Positions 1-9,184 of a stretch of DNA of 36,826 bases are shown in pieces. The stretch is from Parachlamydiales bacterium. Its GTDB lineage: Bacteria > Chlamydiota > Chlamydiia > Chlamydiales > Parachlamydiaceae. The notes below the pieces were generated by a model. The model did no database searches. It saw only the letters and a program-made list of their open reading frames with translations, and was not told the origin of the DNA. Each line of letters starts with the position of its first letter. Positions within the stretch are counted from its first letter, which is position 1. The stretch spans positions 1-36,826 of the forward strand of contig JAGVJG010000062.1 of assembly GCA_020051235.1 (NCBI GenBank). Direction: 5' to 3'. The translations under genes were made by a program, and so were the position numbers.

Positions 1-534
1 AAAAATAAAGCCATTCTTAGACAAGACGCCCTCTTTGTGGATGATTTTTTAGTTCTTCATTGTTTGATTAAAATGACAAAGCCATCGTCTCTTTTTGAAA
101 TTGGCACTTGTACAGGTGAAGGAACATTGATTATCAAAAATGCAATCGATAAAGGAATAGTTTACAGCTTAGATCTTCCTCCGGGAGAAGGCGCATACAA
201 TTTAAGTAGTAATGATGTGGGAGCGAGATGTAGCCTTCCTTTTGTTCAAATTTTTGGCGATAGCATGACATTGAGATACGAGGATTATTATCCTATCGAA
301 TCGTGGTTTATCGATGGGGCTCACGATTATGAACATGTTTATTATGAGACATTAAAGGCGTTAGAATCGAATCCCAAAATTATTATTTATCATGACGCCG
401 ATATTCCTGAAGTATTTCAAGGCATTAAAGATGGCTTAGAAAATAGACCTGATTTTTTATTGTATCGTGTAGTCGATACGCGGATAGCTTATGCAGTTCC
501 CGTAAACAGCAATGTTTTAAGGATAGTAAGATGA
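1..534 (+). CDS. Class I SAM-dependent methyltransferase, 5'-truncated by the window edge
   Basis: The frame is open back to base 1, so the real start lies outside the window; the GTG at 37 is only the first internal start-like codon. The segment FEIGTCTGEGT is the glycine-rich SAM-binding motif I. SWFIDGAHDYEHVYYE and IIYHDAD are typical of the Methyltransf_24-type family, where the acidic/histidine segment lies near the active site. Such enzymes often act on sugars or natural products; the substrate here cannot be read. The stop overlaps the next start by 4 bases (ATGA at 531), so it is probably co-transcribed and coupled with the downstream glycosyltransferase, which suggests glycan modification. 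The family is fairly sure, the substrate unknown. Confidence 0.75.
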   Translation, partial: KNKAILRQDALFVDDFLVLHCLIKMTKPSSLFEIGTCTGEGTLIIKNAIDKGIVYSLDLPPGEGAYNLSSNDVGARCSLPFVQIFGDSMTLRYEDYYPIESWFIDGAHDYEHVYYETLKALESNPKIIIYHDADIPEVFQGIKDGLENRPDFLLYRVVDTRIAYAVPVNSNVLRIVR

Positions 535-1469
535 AAAGTTTGTTTTTTTTATTAATTCCGCTTCTTTTATCTGCAAAAACAATTGTCTTTACAACTGCTT
601 TTAATCGACCTGATTTTATTGAGTTGCAATCCAAATTATTCCAAAAGTTCTTGAAAGACGATTATGAATTTTGGGTGATCAGCGATGCCAATAATCCTGA
701 AATGAGAAAAAAAATTGAAACAACGTGCGCAAGATTGGGCTTACACTGCGAAAACGTTCCTCAATCGATTCATAATTTACCTTATCTATATAGAAGCCCG
801 GGTGAAAATTATAATAATCCCAATGTTCGACATTGTAACTCGGTACAATGGGCTTGGAATAATTTTTTCTCAAAGCATGACGGCCCTGTAATGGTTATTG
901 ATTCCGATATGTTTCCTGTTAGACCTTTTTCTGTCGCTGAAATGGTGAAGAAAGATCAGTTAGCGGGTGTGTTTTGGAGTACAGATGATTTGATAACCAA
1001 TAAAAATTTTGGTTATCTGTGGTTGGCGTTAATTATGTTTAATAATACTACTCTTCCCGATCGAGGATCCATTTGTTTTAATTGTGGATATATTCCAGGT
1101 ACTCATACGATTTGTGACAGTGGCGGCTGGACCGGAATATACATACAGCGCTTTAAGAGCATTTTAAACATTTTGCCTCTCGCTTATACGCAGGGGCACC
1201 ATTTTTTTTGTCCTTATCGCTACGCTCCCGATTCACTTCAGACAGATAAGACTCCCGATGATGTCGTAATAAGAGAGTTAACAAAAAAAGGGTTTACAGA
1301 AGATGAAATTTTACTCTGTCTAAAAAGGCCTTACACCATTGAGTTTTTAGGGGATAATCAATTTTTACATTATAGAGCAGGAACAAACTATGAGAATTAT
1401 TCAAATGATATTTTATCATCTAAAGATAAAATTTTATTAGAGTTTTTCGATCGAATTCTTTCGAAATAA
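531..1469 (+). CDS. Putative GT-A-type glycosyltransferase with N-terminal signal peptide
   Basis: The 312-residue protein begins with a short hydrophobic stretch (MKSLFFLLIPLLLSAKT) that looks like a signal peptide or signal anchor, so it may act outside the cytoplasm. Next comes a beta-strand-like TIVFTTAFNRPDF. The segment VMVIDSDMFPVRPF contains a DxD motif (D124-S-D126), which in GT-A glycosyltransferases binds metal and nucleotide sugar. Several cysteines (for example SICFNCGY) could form disulfides after export. It overlaps the methyltransferase by 4 bases. The assignment rests on the DxD context and overall pattern, and no specific family is recognised. Export of a sugar-nucleotide-dependent enzyme would be unusual, because donors are cytosolic unless it acts in a host cell. 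Confidence 0.55.
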   Translation: MKSLFFLLIPLLLSAKTIVFTTAFNRPDFIELQSKLFQKFLKDDYEFWVISDANNPEMRKKIETTCARLGLHCENVPQSIHNLPYLYRSPGENYNNPNVRHCNSVQWAWNNFFSKHDGPVMVIDSDMFPVRPFSVAEMVKKDQLAGVFWSTDDLITNKNFGYLWLALIMFNNTTLPDRGSICFNCGYIPGTHTICDSGGWTGIYIQRFKSILNILPLAYTQGHHFFCPYRYAPDSLQTDKTPDDVVIRELTKKGFTEDEILLCLKRPYTIEFLGDNQFLHYRAGTNYENYSNDILSSKDKILLEFFDRILSK

Positions 1470-1489
1470 TTAGGAGTGTTTTATATTTT

Positions 1490-1509
1490 TACCTTTTTCT
1501 ATAAAGGTA
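1490..1509 (+). other. AT-rich hairpin just before the next start codon
   Basis: A perfect 7-bp stem TACCTTT/AAAGGTA with a 6-base loop is followed by TTTT and then the ATG at 1514. It could be a weak terminator for the upstream pair or a structure affecting translation of the downstream gene. The AGGAG-like sequence near 1472 is too far from the ATG to be an ordinary ribosome-binding site. Confidence 0.35.
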
Positions 1510-1513
1510 TTTT

Positions 1514-2296
1514 ATGAACGCTCCCCTTTCGTTAAATTATAGAATTAGACTTGTCGAAATAGGGCCAGATTCCAGTATTGAATCGGTCCAAGCTCCTCAA
1601 GACTTTATTGAAGATAAGGTATCGGCTGCTGCTGAGGGGTCGTTTTTGTTAAGAGTATTAGATAAAGATTATGAACTCTGGTGCAAACGCGAAGGGTCAG
1701 TTGGATATTATCCTATAAAATCCCATGCGATTCCTAACGGATCCTATTTACGTTGGAGTGTGGATGCTAATGAGGGTTTGCAGAATTTAATATTTACAGA
1801 ACTTTTAGCATCTTTAAATTTAAATATCCCCATTAGTTTTTCTAACAAAAGCCCAATAATAGATTCAATAAAAGAAAAATTAAGGCTTTTTAGCTTTAAA
1901 ATGAGGAAAGAATCAGTTGTACAAAGAGAAGGGTGGACTTCTTTTATTTATTCCGGTTCTAACCAATGCGTGTTTTGCTTCCAAACTCAATATTCTGAAG
2001 AGCGTTTAGACTTATGTTTTGAAACGGGGGCAAAAGAGGGTGATTGCTTTGTTAAATTAAAATCGGACGAAGAGATATTTCTTGTTGTTAAAAATAAAGA
2101 GACAGTTGTGCAAACACAAATTGCATACACCGTTTTACCTCAAGAAAATGGAGTTAGTTGGAAAATTGTCGGTCAAGAGATGGAAGGACTTCCCTTCGAT
2201 GAGATCTTAGAATTGAAGGGGGGCAAAACGGCGTTTGATTTTATAGGATTGCATTCTATAAAACGGCCAAGAGTTATCCTTATAGAAAATGATTAA
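1514..2296 (+). CDS. Hypothetical protein, 260 aa
   Basis: No family is recognised. The protein lacks a signal peptide and obvious membrane segments, and looks like a mixed alpha/beta soluble protein. Four cysteines are scattered and form no clear metal site. It starts 44 bases after the glycosyltransferase, with a small hairpin between them, and overlaps the next gene by 8 bases, so it is probably translated from the same message as that gene. Its place in a methyltransferase/glycosyltransferase cluster suggests a linked job, but nothing in the sequence shows what. Confidence 0.6.
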   Translation: MNAPLSLNYRIRLVEIGPDSSIESVQAPQDFIEDKVSAAAEGSFLLRVLDKDYELWCKREGSVGYYPIKSHAIPNGSYLRWSVDANEGLQNLIFTELLASLNLNIPISFSNKSPIIDSIKEKLRLFSFKMRKESVVQREGWTSFIYSGSNQCVFCFQTQYSEERLDLCFETGAKEGDCFVKLKSDEEIFLVVKNKETVVQTQIAYTVLPQENGVSWKIVGQEMEGLPFDEILELKGGKTAFDFIGLHSIKRPRVILIEND

Positions 2297-3005
2297 GTTT
2301 TTAATATTCATATGTTTTCTCGTTGAAGGATATTCTTGGACGCATCTTGAAATTGCTGCCGGTAATTATGGAACGGACGGCCATACCCAGGCTTCTCAAA
2401 AAAAAACGGTATTAAGGTTTCTCGCTGCTAGCGGTAAAAGTTATATCGATGATTTACCTGAAAAGGGAACTGGCAATTACGAGGCTGCGCATCAATATGG
2501 GATTCTTTTTTGGACACTGGATGAGTTGGTAAAACGTTATGGCGAAGAAGGAATTTTTTACATAAACGATCTATACGAAGATTATGCGGATTTTGCAAAG
2601 AAAAGTCTCAAATCTTATGCAATTGAGAAGGGTTATCATAAAATCGAAGTTAAAACAATCGTTTGTGATTACGACAGTTTAAAGGGTTTTTACTCCAGCG
2701 TTCATCTTAAAAATCCAGAATTGCATTTTTACAATGATAAAATGATAGATGGCGATTGCTTTGCAAGCGAAGAATCTATTCAAAAGGCGCGTAGACGACT
2801 TCAAAAGTTTGCCAAACTATCAGAAACAGGACTTTATTTTTTCATTTTAACGGATGATGATTTTATCCCTATTAGCGAAAAAATTGAGATGGAGAAAGAT
2901 AGTTTTTATCAAGCGACAACCGATTGGCCTATTTTTCCTTATATATTTCCAGAAGGGCAAATATTAAAAAGCTCAAGCGACGTCTTCTTAATAAAATCTC
3001 CTTAA
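2289..3005 (+). CDS. Exported protein, possibly methyltransferase-like
   Basis: The 238-residue protein has a short hydrophobic N-terminus (IKFLIFICFLVEGYSW) resembling a signal peptide. Then follows HLEIAAGNYGTDGHT, which resembles a SAM-binding motif I. FYINDLYEDYADFAKKSL could be the acidic strand that holds the SAM ribose, and ELHFYNDKMIDG could be motif IV. This order fits a Rossmann-like methyltransferase, but the match is distant and the glycine motif is not canonical. It overlaps the previous gene by 8 bases. An exported methyltransferase would need SAM outside the bacterial cytoplasm, for example in a host cell. Treat as hypothetical with a testable fold prediction. Confidence 0.45.
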   Translation: MIKFLIFICFLVEGYSWTHLEIAAGNYGTDGHTQASQKKTVLRFLAASGKSYIDDLPEKGTGNYEAAHQYGILFWTLDELVKRYGEEGIFYINDLYEDYADFAKKSLKSYAIEKGYHKIEVKTIVCDYDSLKGFYSSVHLKNPELHFYNDKMIDGDCFASEESIQKARRRLQKFAKLSETGLYFFILTDDDFIPISEKIEMEKDSFYQATTDWPIFPYIFPEGQILKSSSDVFLIKSP

Positions 3006-3036
3006 TATTGCCTTAAGCTGATATAGAGTTGTTTTT

Positions 3037-4392
3037 ATGGCTTTTTTACTTATATTCCTTTTTTCGTCCTTGTTTGCAGAGCCAGTAACACTAAATGTTA
3101 CCCCTAAAGAAATAACTGTTTTTGGCAAGAAAGCATCGGTCTACACGATCTCTCAAGACAATGGTGCGTGGGGACTTACGACGACGAAAGGCGAGGCTTT
3201 TGATGTTAAGCTCAATAATAACATAGGTGTTTCAACTTCCGTACACTGGCATGGTCTCGTTTTGCCAAGCGATCAAGATGGAGTCGCGTTTATCACTCAA
3301 TTTGCTCTTTATCCCCAACAATCCTACCCCTATCAGTTTCCCTTGAAACAAGGGGGGACGTATTTCATGCATTCTCACTTAGGATTGCAAGAACAACAAC
3401 TATTGAGCGCTCCTCTAATCATTAAGGAAGAGGGAGATGATAAATTAGCCGATCAAGAAGCCGTTTTATTGCTCGCTGATTTTTCTTTTAGAACTCCTGA
3501 AGAAATCTATCGGGGCCTTCAAACTCCAAAACCGATGAATATGAGTAAAGGGCCTGATATCGTAGAGGTTGATTATGAAGGTTACTTAATCAATTATCGA
3601 AGTGCCGATAATGCGGAAATTATTAACGTTAAACCCGGCAGTAAAGTTCGTCTACGAATCATCAATGCGGCAAGTGCAACTAATTTCTTCATCTTATTAG
3701 GAAAGTTAAAAGGGGAAGCGATTGCAGTGGATGGGCATCGGGTAAAACCGCTTGAAGGATCCAAGTTTGAATTAGCTGTCGCACAGAGAATAGATATCGT
3801 GGTTCAAATACCCAATGAAGGGGGCGCCTTTTCCATTCTCGTACAAGGAGAAGGAACCGATAAACAAGCAGGCGTGCTTTTAACGACAGGTGATAAAGTA
3901 GAAATAAGCGCTAAAGCGGAAGAAAAAGCGGGCGCCTTTAGCAATGAACAGGAAATAAAATTGGAAGCCCTACATCCACTTGCTTCTCGACCCATCAATC
4001 AACGGCTTCAAGTCGTTCTGGGTGGAGATATGAGTAACTATACTTGGACGCTCAATGGTTTATCATGGCCTCAAGTGAATCCGCTTGTAGTGGAAAAAGG
4101 CACAAGGGTTGAAATCTTATTAAAAAATGAAACTAGCATGTCTCATCCCATGCATTTACATGGGCATGTTTTTCAAGTTACAGCCGTAGATGGCAAATTG
4201 ATCAACGGCGCCATACGCGATACCGTTCTTGTGATGCCTAATAGTTCAGTTACCATTGCACTCAACGCAGATAATCCAGGCGTTTGGCCCTTTCACTGCC
4301 ATATCCTCTATCATTTGGAAGCCGGTATGCTAACGGTGCTTCGATATAAAGACTTTATTCAACCTCTCGTACCCATTAAAACTGAACGATAA
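3037..4392 (+). CDS. Exported multicopper oxidase (laccase/CueO-like)
   Basis: The 451-residue protein begins with a short signal peptide (AFLLIFLFSSLFAEP), so it should act in the periplasm or beyond. All four copper-binding motifs are visible: HWHG at H70/H72, HSH at H112/H114, HPMHLHG at H370/H373/H375, and HCHILYHLEAGM at residues 420-431. The last supplies the cysteine that links the type 1 and trinuclear sites, with M431 as the likely axial ligand. The enzyme should oxidise Cu(I), Fe(II) or phenols while reducing oxygen to water. A role in copper tolerance is common for this family, but no copper-export genes lie beside it. Its 3' end overlaps the convergent gene by 17 bases. The start at 3037 begins the signal peptide, although the ribosome-binding site is weak. 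Confidence 0.9.
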   Translation: MAFLLIFLFSSLFAEPVTLNVTPKEITVFGKKASVYTISQDNGAWGLTTTKGEAFDVKLNNNIGVSTSVHWHGLVLPSDQDGVAFITQFALYPQQSYPYQFPLKQGGTYFMHSHLGLQEQQLLSAPLIIKEEGDDKLADQEAVLLLADFSFRTPEEIYRGLQTPKPMNMSKGPDIVEVDYEGYLINYRSADNAEIINVKPGSKVRLRIINAASATNFFILLGKLKGEAIAVDGHRVKPLEGSKFELAVAQRIDIVVQIPNEGGAFSILVQGEGTDKQAGVLLTTGDKVEISAKAEEKAGAFSNEQEIKLEALHPLASRPINQRLQVVLGGDMSNYTWTLNGLSWPQVNPLVVEKGTRVEILLKNETSMSHPMHLHGHVFQVTAVDGKLINGAIRDTVLVMPNSSVTIALNADNPGVWPFHCHILYHLEAGMLTVLRYKDFIQPLVPIKTER

Positions 4393-5698
4393 TGTCGTCT
4401 TTTAAAAGCTTTCTTCGCTTATCTACATCGATCAAACATGCCTCCTCATAATTTAAGAAGGAATGAATAAGGTCTTTTTCTTTAAGTTTAGGAAGTAGAG
4501 CCTTGAATGCTTCATAATGGGGATGATTTGAAGGAAGTCTCCATTCATAAGCTAGAATGGGAGAAAAAAATCCTTTTTGTTGATCAAGATCTTCATTTAT
4601 TTCATTTTTTACTGCCATTAAGGTTTGATGCTCCGCTTCGTGAAAAAGATCTAAATCATCTAGCACTCGAGTCCACCTTGCTCTATTTTCATGCCGTTCA
4701 ATGATCGATCTTTCTCTAATAGTAATCGCCTGACATTTCATTACCTCGACATCAAGCGTTAAATGAAGAGGGTCGTAAGCTTTAAGCATTTCTTGTGCTG
4801 CTTGATGTTGAATTTCGGACGCCCATTGAGGAAAAATTCCCATCAATTCGGATAAGCTCTTTGAAAGAGAGCGATTTTCCGAAAAATCATTTTTAAAATC
4901 AAACCAAACTTTGACAGTTTCTTCCTTCTTAAATAAGGGAAGCTTTACGAGGGATAGGTTTTGAAGATGGGAATATATGATTAATTTTGTTAATTCAAGT
5001 GCGCAATTTTTTGTTAACTTTCGATATTCATAATAAGCATCGAAGGTGTCTAAATGTTTTGGGGGTTTTTCTTGAGCCCAAATTTGATATTCTTTTCCTT
5101 TAAAAAATAGGCGAATAAGAGAGTTTTTAGGAATGTAAATGGAGGATAAGCGATTTGATCCTACAGAGGCAAATTGATAGGCCTCGTAATTAATGGCGTA
5201 ATTAAATTCAACATTAGGAAATGCGTTTTGGTCGACTTGAAAGGGAGCTTTTACTCCTTTGTCATTCATAAAATGTAAATGTAGTTTCAGACGATCGAGC
5301 GGCAGTGTTCCTTCAACATCCACATAAGAGTTGTCAAGTTCAATCTCTATCTTTTTCTCCAGCCTCGAAAGGAGGGTAATCGAATCGTGAAAGCCGTAGC
5401 CCCGTAGATAATTAATCAAGGCAGAAAGGAATGAGAGAAATATCCTTTTGAATATACATCCTCTTTTATCAATGATCGAAAGTTTGTACTGATGGAAAGT
5501 TTTTTTAAATTCGATCAAGTCTGATCGTTTCATATTTAAAAATGATTTTTCGATTATTGAGGCGAGTTCGGGAAGAGATAATAAACGATATTTAGGAGGC
5601 TGCATCCCTTTGCTAAAAATTCCCACTTCATTTTGATGAATGTAATAACGACTATCATTCTTAAATCGTGACAAGTTTTCTAGCAGTTGGGAATTCAT
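4376..5698 (-). CDS. Hypothetical protein, third gene of an unknown operon, 440 aa
   Basis: No family is recognised. The protein is mostly charged and soluble-looking, without a signal peptide. One moderately hydrophobic stretch near residues 83-97 (IFLSFLSALINYLRGYG) is more likely a buried helix than a membrane segment. Residues 130-220 look beta-rich and the C-terminal half helical. Its start overlaps the upstream gene's last base, so the two are probably translationally coupled. It is the last gene of a three-gene minus-strand operon and converges on the multicopper oxidase, overlapping it by 17 bases. It may be a lineage-specific protein. Confidence 0.6.
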   Translation of the reverse strand: MNSQLLENLSRFKNDSRYYIHQNEVGIFSKGMQPPKYRLLSLPELASIIEKSFLNMKRSDLIEFKKTFHQYKLSIIDKRGCIFKRIFLSFLSALINYLRGYGFHDSITLLSRLEKKIEIELDNSYVDVEGTLPLDRLKLHLHFMNDKGVKAPFQVDQNAFPNVEFNYAINYEAYQFASVGSNRLSSIYIPKNSLIRLFFKGKEYQIWAQEKPPKHLDTFDAYYEYRKLTKNCALELTKLIIYSHLQNLSLVKLPLFKKEETVKVWFDFKNDFSENRSLSKSLSELMGIFPQWASEIQHQAAQEMLKAYDPLHLTLDVEVMKCQAITIRERSIIERHENRARWTRVLDDLDLFHEAEHQTLMAVKNEINEDLDQQKGFFSPILAYEWRLPSNHPHYEAFKALLPKLKEKDLIHSFLNYEEACLIDVDKRRKLLKDDIIVQF

Positions 5699-6342
5699 TA
5701 TATTGCCTTATTGTTAGAATGGATCTTCTTAAATAGCTCCACGTTGTTTTTAAGGGTATTAAGAAAAAGTTTTTCTTCATCCGTATGGCTAACTTTGGCT
5801 AGAAGAATGAAGTATTGGCTCTGAATAAGGTCAACAGGAAGTTTTTTTGCATATTTCCACAATAAAACTAATCTTGTTAACTGATTGATTGTAGGCTCAT
5901 TTCCCATTTCTTTTAAAAGATAGCTGCCTGCTATTTCAAAATGAGAAGTGCCCAAATAATACACATGTAAAAGGCACATGCCAAAAAGATCAAGATAACA
6001 AATATCATTTATAACTTTTAAAGGGATGTGATTCACAATCAGATAGCGAAAATCTCTTTCTTGAATTAAATATTGCGCTTTTTCATGTGCATTAAAAGAA
6101 GTTGCATAACAAGAAAAGACGTTCAAAGCACCTGGCAAATGTTGAACGAGCTCAGCAATTGTATTGAATTGAGTTCTTTTTAGATAATCAGTAATCCTTT
6201 TTAAAGAGGCTCTTAAAGCGGAAGGATCTTGACAATGTCCTCCATCCCTAGGTTGAACTCTTAAATTACTGTCGATGACTTTGCGATTAAGATCCTCATT
6301 TGGTAACGTTGAAACTTCCTTCAGTCTATTAAGAGGAAACAT
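5698..6342 (-). CDS. Hypothetical helical protein, second gene of an unknown operon, 214 aa
   Basis: No family is recognised. The sequence is leucine-rich and apparently almost all helical, with no signal peptide or membrane span; residues 90-190 could form a small helical-repeat bundle. It starts 2 bases after the upstream gene stops and overlaps the downstream gene by one base, so all three genes should be on one message. The tight packing suggests that the three products work together, for example as a complex, but no function can be read from the sequence. Confidence 0.6.
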   Translation of the reverse strand: MFPLNRLKEVSTLPNEDLNRKVIDSNLRVQPRDGGHCQDPSALRASLKRITDYLKRTQFNTIAELVQHLPGALNVFSCYATSFNAHEKAQYLIQERDFRYLIVNHIPLKVINDICYLDLFGMCLLHVYYLGTSHFEIAGSYLLKEMGNEPTINQLTRLVLLWKYAKKLPVDLIQSQYFILLAKVSHTDEEKLFLNTLKNNVELFKKIHSNNKAI

Positions 6343-6344
6343 TT

Positions 6345-8168
6345 TTATAAAACCTTAGCTTCGCTAAGTCTTTTTATCAATCGAATGGCCTGGTTCTCCA
6401 AGTATATGCTTTCTTGAGCAAATGCATTGATTTGGATAACTAATAAATCCCGCTCTTCTATGCTCATTGCAAAACTTTGAGTTTCTTCAATTTTGGTGAG
6501 TTCTTCGGACGCTTTTATAACGCTCTGAATTTTTGCGTAAAGAAGAGTGCCTTTGATTTGAGCTAATTTGTTTTTATCTAGCTTCGTTAAGGTTTCAATT
6601 TTTAATCCTTTCCTGGATATGGATGTAAAGCCCTTATCCAATTTGCTAGCTAATCTTTTAAATTGATATTTTCGCGCTAACATCAAATCTTCGATATAAT
6701 CAGAAATGTCTCTTTCAAAAGCATTTCCTAATAGAGAGAATGTACGATTACAGGAGTATATATAATGGATCCACTTGCTCAAGAAAATGAATAGTTCTTC
6801 AGAAATCTTTTGAGTCCAATCGAAGTCTGAGGCTTTCTTTAAGACTCCTTTGTTAAGAAATAAGAGAGGGTGCTGCTCCACTTTAACTTCTAAATCCGCA
6901 TACCTGGAAGGGCTTTCAAAATTGAAATTGAAAACATCGGTTCTACTAAATAAAGAGACAAAATCATTAAAGCATTCGAAAGTTATATAGGGAAAGTTCT
7001 TTAAATTGATGGCACAAACTCGATCAGAAAGCGTTTTATCTTCAGCGATATCTTTAACTGCGGCTCTAAAATGAACGGGCTGAATGCTGAAAGGCTCTTT
7101 AATGGATGTAGAAAGATATTGAAAAACCCTTGTTTTAACTAGCGCTCTAAGTGCATTCAATAAAGTTTCATTTTTTGATGTGGCAGCTTGTTTTATTAAA
7201 CAAAGTAGCGCTTCATTATTTATGATCACCACCTCCTTGACCTTCTCTTTAAATTTATCAAGGTTATTAGAACGTACAATGGCCTGGATTGCTTTTACGC
7301 TTTGTTCTGTAGTTTCTTTAGCAAGAAGTTCTTCAATAAAGAGATGGGGATATTTTTCAACATCTGATGCTGTAGCAGAAGTTACCGGATATTGGATGCC
7401 TAAAACCTCGAATAAAGGAATTTGATCCGAACGATAGGATTCAGAGAGATTAAGCGAGATGCCTTTAAATAACTCCCTTATTTCAGGTAAATGAGTCGTG
7501 ACTAATTTAGGGCTAATTGCATTAAATAGCTGAACCTTTAAATGATTGTCGTATCCACGAAATACAAAGTATGTGGCTCTCATAAAAACTAAGCATTCGT
7601 CAAGGGCTTCTTTTGTATCAAAGGATTGTTGAGTAATGACCTTAATTCGGGTGTTTATAATATTTTGTAGGGGTGCCCGGTAGTTTTCAAAGCTTTCTGC
7701 AGATTTATTTGGTGTTTGACCCAGCCATTTTAAACATCCCATTAAACACGCGTCTTCTTGCTTAAGGTCTCTTAGGGCTGTAAGGTCAGCTAAAGAAGGT
7801 GATTTGGCTTTTTGTACTCGACTTAGGAAATAGAGTGAGGCTTTTTGAGTATCATATTGTAATGGCCTATATCTCATTTTTTTTGAGGCAAGGTATCTTA
7901 GAGGGTTTGCAATGGTGTCGTTAAATAAAATGCAAATAGTGGGGATATTTTCCGCAAAAAGTTGCAGCGTCGCATCGTTTGTTTGATTTATTTCGGTTAC
8001 TTCAAGGATTTCTCGAATTTTTTCGACAAAGGCTTCAGCGCCTATGATTTCATCTGCAACACTTTGTGTTTTAGGAACTAGCTTGAGATTATTTGTGAAT
8101 ACGAAATCTGAAATATTTGATTTTTTTTTTATTTCTGCGATCTGATCAACAAGTCCTTGAATGCCCAT
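6345..8168 (-). CDS. Hypothetical large helical protein, first gene of an unknown operon, 607 aa
   Basis: No family is recognised. The 607-residue protein appears mostly alpha-helical, with many leucine, lysine and glutamate residues, no signal peptide and no membrane segment. The C-terminal 150 residues look like long amphipathic helices. It heads the three-gene minus-strand operon and is transcribed divergently from the DUF948-like gene across a 133-base gap. I see no clear sigma70-type promoter in that gap for this strand. The start ATG at 8168 has no strong Shine-Dalgarno sequence. Large helical lineage-specific proteins in chlamydiae are often secreted effectors or scaffolds, but nothing here proves that. 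Confidence 0.6.
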   Translation of the reverse strand: MGIQGLVDQIAEIKKKSNISDFVFTNNLKLVPKTQSVADEIIGAEAFVEKIREILEVTEINQTNDATLQLFAENIPTICILFNDTIANPLRYLASKKMRYRPLQYDTQKASLYFLSRVQKAKSPSLADLTALRDLKQEDACLMGCLKWLGQTPNKSAESFENYRAPLQNIINTRIKVITQQSFDTKEALDECLVFMRATYFVFRGYDNHLKVQLFNAISPKLVTTHLPEIRELFKGISLNLSESYRSDQIPLFEVLGIQYPVTSATASDVEKYPHLFIEELLAKETTEQSVKAIQAIVRSNNLDKFKEKVKEVVIINNEALLCLIKQAATSKNETLLNALRALVKTRVFQYLSTSIKEPFSIQPVHFRAAVKDIAEDKTLSDRVCAINLKNFPYITFECFNDFVSLFSRTDVFNFNFESPSRYADLEVKVEQHPLLFLNKGVLKKASDFDWTQKISEELFIFLSKWIHYIYSCNRTFSLLGNAFERDISDYIEDLMLARKYQFKRLASKLDKGFTSISRKGLKIETLTKLDKNKLAQIKGTLLYAKIQSVIKASEELTKIEETQSFAMSIEERDLLVIQINAFAQESIYLENQAIRLIKRLSEAKVL

Positions 8169-8301
8169 AAGTAGTTAAACCATAATCAAATATGTTTTTT
8201 TCATAAAAAGCCGCATTAGGCAAGCCTTTATTAGTTATAACCTTATGCTTAAGTTTGCCAATTTTTAACAATATGGCCTACGCTAAGAATAAGGTGAAGA
8301 A

Positions 8302-8667
8302 ATGATTGAAGCTAGTTTGATTGTGATTGCCATTTCCTTTGTTGTACTCGTGATTTTTTTAGTAATCACTTTACTCAAAGCAAATCGTGTGCTTGATCGG
8401 GTAGATCGTACACTGACGGATATGAATCCGGAAATTAAATCTCTTACTATCAAGTCAAATCAAATTGCAGACAGTTTGATTAGAAAATCGGAATCATTAG
8501 ATGGCATTTTTGACTCGATCAATCAAGTAAAGCATATAGCCGAAAGAAAGATAGAATCGTTTTTACCAGAGAAAAAAAAAGTCTCGTCTTTCAACGCGGA
8601 AGATTTAGTGACCTTAGCGGCCTCGTCCATTATTTTGTGGCAAAAAATAAAAAAGGGGAAAGAGTGA
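8302..8667 (+). CDS. DUF948-like membrane-anchored protein, 121 aa
   Basis: A single N-terminal membrane helix (about residues 5-25) is followed by a helical segment resembling DUF948 proteins, and a basic C-terminus. DUF948 proteins are small membrane-anchored proteins of unclear function, often found next to YtxH-family genes, as here. An AAGGTG ribosome-binding site at 8291-8296 lies 5 bases before the ATG. Its stop shares a base with the next gene's ATG (TGATG), so translation is probably coupled. It begins a four-gene plus-strand run ending with the AI-2E transporter. A role in envelope or stress biology is possible from family context only. Confidence 0.65.
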   Translation: MIEASLIVIAISFVVLVIFLVITLLKANRVLDRVDRTLTDMNPEIKSLTIKSNQIADSLIRKSESLDGIFDSINQVKHIAERKIESFLPEKKKVSSFNAEDLVTLAASSIILWQKIKKGKE

Positions 8668-9182
8668 TGAAACAAAAATCAGATACCGATAAATTTGTTA
8701 AAGGTCTCGTGATTGGTGGAGTCGTTGGAGCCGCCCTATATTTATTCGCTTCCTCAAAAAAAGGAGAGGAGTGGCAAGAGGATATAAACGATGTTTATCA
8801 CGATTTATCAAAGAAGGCTGTCAAAGCAACAAAAAAACTACGTGAATCTGGCGAAGACTTATATGAAGACTACTCAAAAGGTCTTTTAAAAAAAGCTCAT
8901 CATATATCAACGCCTCCTAAAAATGTTCTGATTGGATCTATTGCAGGAGGACTACTAGGCGTTGCAGCTGTCTATTTTTTATCAAACTCTAGACCTGAAT
9001 CAAAGTTTTTAGCTTCAAGTGAAAGCTGGATAAAAAAGGCAAAAAGCGTTCTCGATACGATTGATTCTGCCATTGCAAAAGAAGAAGACTCAGAACCCGA
9101 AAAAAACACCATTGTGGATGATGCCTTACAGCTTGCAACACTTGGAATACGTTTATATAACAATTATAAAGAGAGGGGTTAA
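8667..9182 (+). CDS. YtxH-like small membrane protein, 171 aa
   Basis: I place the start at the ATG at 8667, which overlaps the previous stop and follows a GGGGAAAGAG ribosome-binding site; a GTG 30 bases upstream is less likely. Two glycine-rich hydrophobic helices are visible, VKGLVIGGVVGAALYLFAS near the N-terminus and LIGSIAGGLLGVAAVYFLS near the middle. Each is followed by an amphipathic, lysine/glutamate-rich helix. This pattern is typical of YtxH (gas-vesicle-protein-like) family proteins, and the doubling suggests an internal duplication. Family function is poorly known; some members are general-stress proteins. Confidence 0.65.
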   Translation: MKQKSDTDKFVKGLVIGGVVGAALYLFASSKKGEEWQEDINDVYHDLSKKAVKATKKLRESGEDLYEDYSKGLLKKAHHISTPPKNVLIGSIAGGLLGVAAVYFLSNSRPESKFLASSESWIKKAKSVLDTIDSAIAKEEDSEPEKNTIVDDALQLATLGIRLYNNYKERG

Positions 9183-9184
9183 AT

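Noticed and set aside
8169..8301. Short inverted repeat AGGC-AA-GCCT near 8217
   Set aside because: The stem is only 4 bp with no T run in the right place, so I do not call a terminator or operator.
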